A stretch of 64,000 nucleotides of DNA from Neobacillus massiliamazoniensis (GTDB taxonomy: Bacteria > Bacillota > Bacilli > Bacillales > Cytobacillaceae), in NCBI RefSeq assembly GCF_001048695.1, contig NZ_CVRB01000001.1:62001-126000 (forward strand), in the 5' to 3' direction. How positions within the stretch are numbered: position 1 is the first letter of the stretch; every line of letters starts with the position of its first letter. Positions 63,165 to 64,000 of this stretch are shown piece by piece. The notes beneath the pieces are model-generated. The model saw only the letters and a program-made list of their open reading frames with translations, searched no databases and was not told the origin of the DNA. The translations under genes and the position numbers were made by a program.

Positions 63165-63305
63165 TAATATTTAGTGAAATAATATTATTTTTCAATTATT
63201 CATTCGAAAAATTATTTTAAAGTTCATAGATTCTATGGTCTGCTAATTAATGCATTGCGGCCCAATATAATATACTCAAATATAAAATAATAGGAGGCTA
63301 TTCTT

Positions 63306-64000
63306 ATGACAACAACCACTCAAGTATTAGAATTAAAGATGTTTATTAATGGTGAATGGAGACTTTCTACTAATCCAGAAACCAATAAGGTTATTAATCC
63401 GGCAAATGGTGAATTAATTGCCATAGCTCCTAGAGCAACAATTGAAGAAACAGAAGAAGCAATTAAAGCGGCTAAAGAAACCTTTGAAAGTGGTGTTTGG
63501 TCAAAGTTAAGTGCACAAGAACGTGCGAATTACCTTTTGAAAATTGCTGATAAAATTGATGAAAAACACGATGAACTAGTAGAACTTGAAGTAAAAGATA
63601 ATGGAAAAATCAAAGCCGAGGCTGATATTGATATACACGATGCTGCATCTTGTTTCCGCTATTATGCAGGTCTAATTAGAACTCCAGATGGAGAAACATA
63701 TCATGTTGCGGATCCAATGCAAGCAATGGTCGTACGTGAACCAATTGGCGTTACAGGGTTAATTGTTCCTTGGAATTTCCCATTCCTAATGAGTGTTTGG
63801 AAATTTGCTCCTGCATTAGCGGCCGGAAATACGATTGTGTATAAACCAGCTGAAGTAACTCCAATAACAGCGACGAAATTAGTTGAAATTATTGATGAAG
63901 TTGGTGTCCCAAAAGGCGTAGTGAATTTGGTATTAGGAAAAGGTTCAGTAATTGGTGATGTAATTGCAAGCAGCCATGAGGTAGATATGGTTTCTTTTAC
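63306..64000 (+). CDS. Aldehyde dehydrogenase, 3' end cut by window edge
   Basis: 231 codons of an NAD-dependent aldehyde dehydrogenase of the betaine/phenylacetaldehyde dehydrogenase kind. KMFINGEWRLS opens the fold, and the catalytic-pocket Asn is in VPWNFPFLM, followed by ALAAGNTIVYKPAE. The catalytic Cys and Glu would lie beyond the window. ATG with AGGAGG upstream. Its sigma-54 promoter and the adjacent activator suggest induction by an amine- or amino-acid-derived aldehyde. Confidence 0.9.
   Translation, partial: MTTTTQVLELKMFINGEWRLSTNPETNKVINPANGELIAIAPRATIEETEEAIKAAKETFESGVWSKLSAQERANYLLKIADKIDEKHDELVELEVKDNGKIKAEADIDIHDAASCFRYYAGLIRTPDGETYHVADPMQAMVVREPIGVTGLIVPWNFPFLMSVWKFAPALAAGNTIVYKPAEVTPITATKLVEIIDEVGVPKGVVNLVLGKGSVIGDVIASSHEVDMVSF

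Larger units (their letters stand above)
62938..63305. other. Divergent control region of the activator and aldehyde dehydrogenase
   Basis: A gene-free 368-bp region holding an 18-bp palindrome at 63010-63027 and a -24/-12 promoter at 63147-63164. Very AT-rich between the two, as usual for sites bent by the activator loop. Confidence 0.6.

Overview
The window reads as a chromosomal segment of a low-GC Bacillaceae bacterium (Bacillus/Neobacillus type). The evidence is AT-rich intergenic DNA, strong AGGAGG-type ribosome binding sites, a lipoteichoic acid synthase, and a nine-gene block in the same order as the Bacillus subtilis dppABCDE-ykfABCD operon. No rRNA, tRNA, CRISPR array or intact prophage was seen. 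Most genes lie on the minus strand.

Layout. 1-4480: cut-off LTA synthase, a DUF2062 membrane protein, a D-2-hydroxyacid dehydrogenase and an AI-2E family membrane protein. 4542-12267: a tightly coupled five-gene cassette (SWIM zinc finger, HEAT-like helical protein, YehL-type MoxR AAA+ ATPase, DUF5682 protein, VWA protein), one of two candidates here for a poorly understood system. 12409-17275: a VanZ gene broken by two frameshifts, a PLP decarboxylase, an SDR and an aldehyde dehydrogenase. 17461-18030: an eleven-copy 52-bp tandem repeat. 18103-23749: an ECF transporter (A1, A2, T, S) in line with a P1-family amidase/peptidase and an M20 peptidase. 24265-34544: the dpp-ykf murein-peptide uptake and recycling operon with a serine hydrolase added at its end. 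34762-38026: exo-muramidase NamZ and a YbbE-like serine hydrolase, the latter with a cre site upstream.

38832-46305: a second, non-canonical AddA/AddB-like helicase-nuclease pair downstream of a WYL-domain regulator, the other candidate system (possibly defence). 46482-46592: a 36-residue Lys-rich small protein. 47076-49865: a NitT/TauT-type ABC importer. 50057-58679: class III aminotransferase, YtcJ-like amidohydrolase, APC permease and the hydantoinase/oxoprolinase pair HyuB-HyuA with a perfect cre match. 58884-60098: DUF3870 protein, then decayed remnants of an aminotransferase and of a sigma-54 activator. 61084-64000: an intact sigma-54 activator with an unusual C-terminal Cache-like domain, divergent from an aldehyde dehydrogenase preceded by a near-perfect -24/-12 promoter.

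Five copies of one short, GC-rich, MITE-like element (TIR GGCTGTGTTAAA) are scattered at 20.9, 23.9, 36.1, 38.3 and 60.1 kb. Each is flanked by an 8-bp direct repeat and all lie in the same orientation. Functionally the window is rich in scavenging: murein peptides, muropeptide sugars, an ECF-imported amide or vitamin-like compound, hydantoin-like amides and aldehydes.
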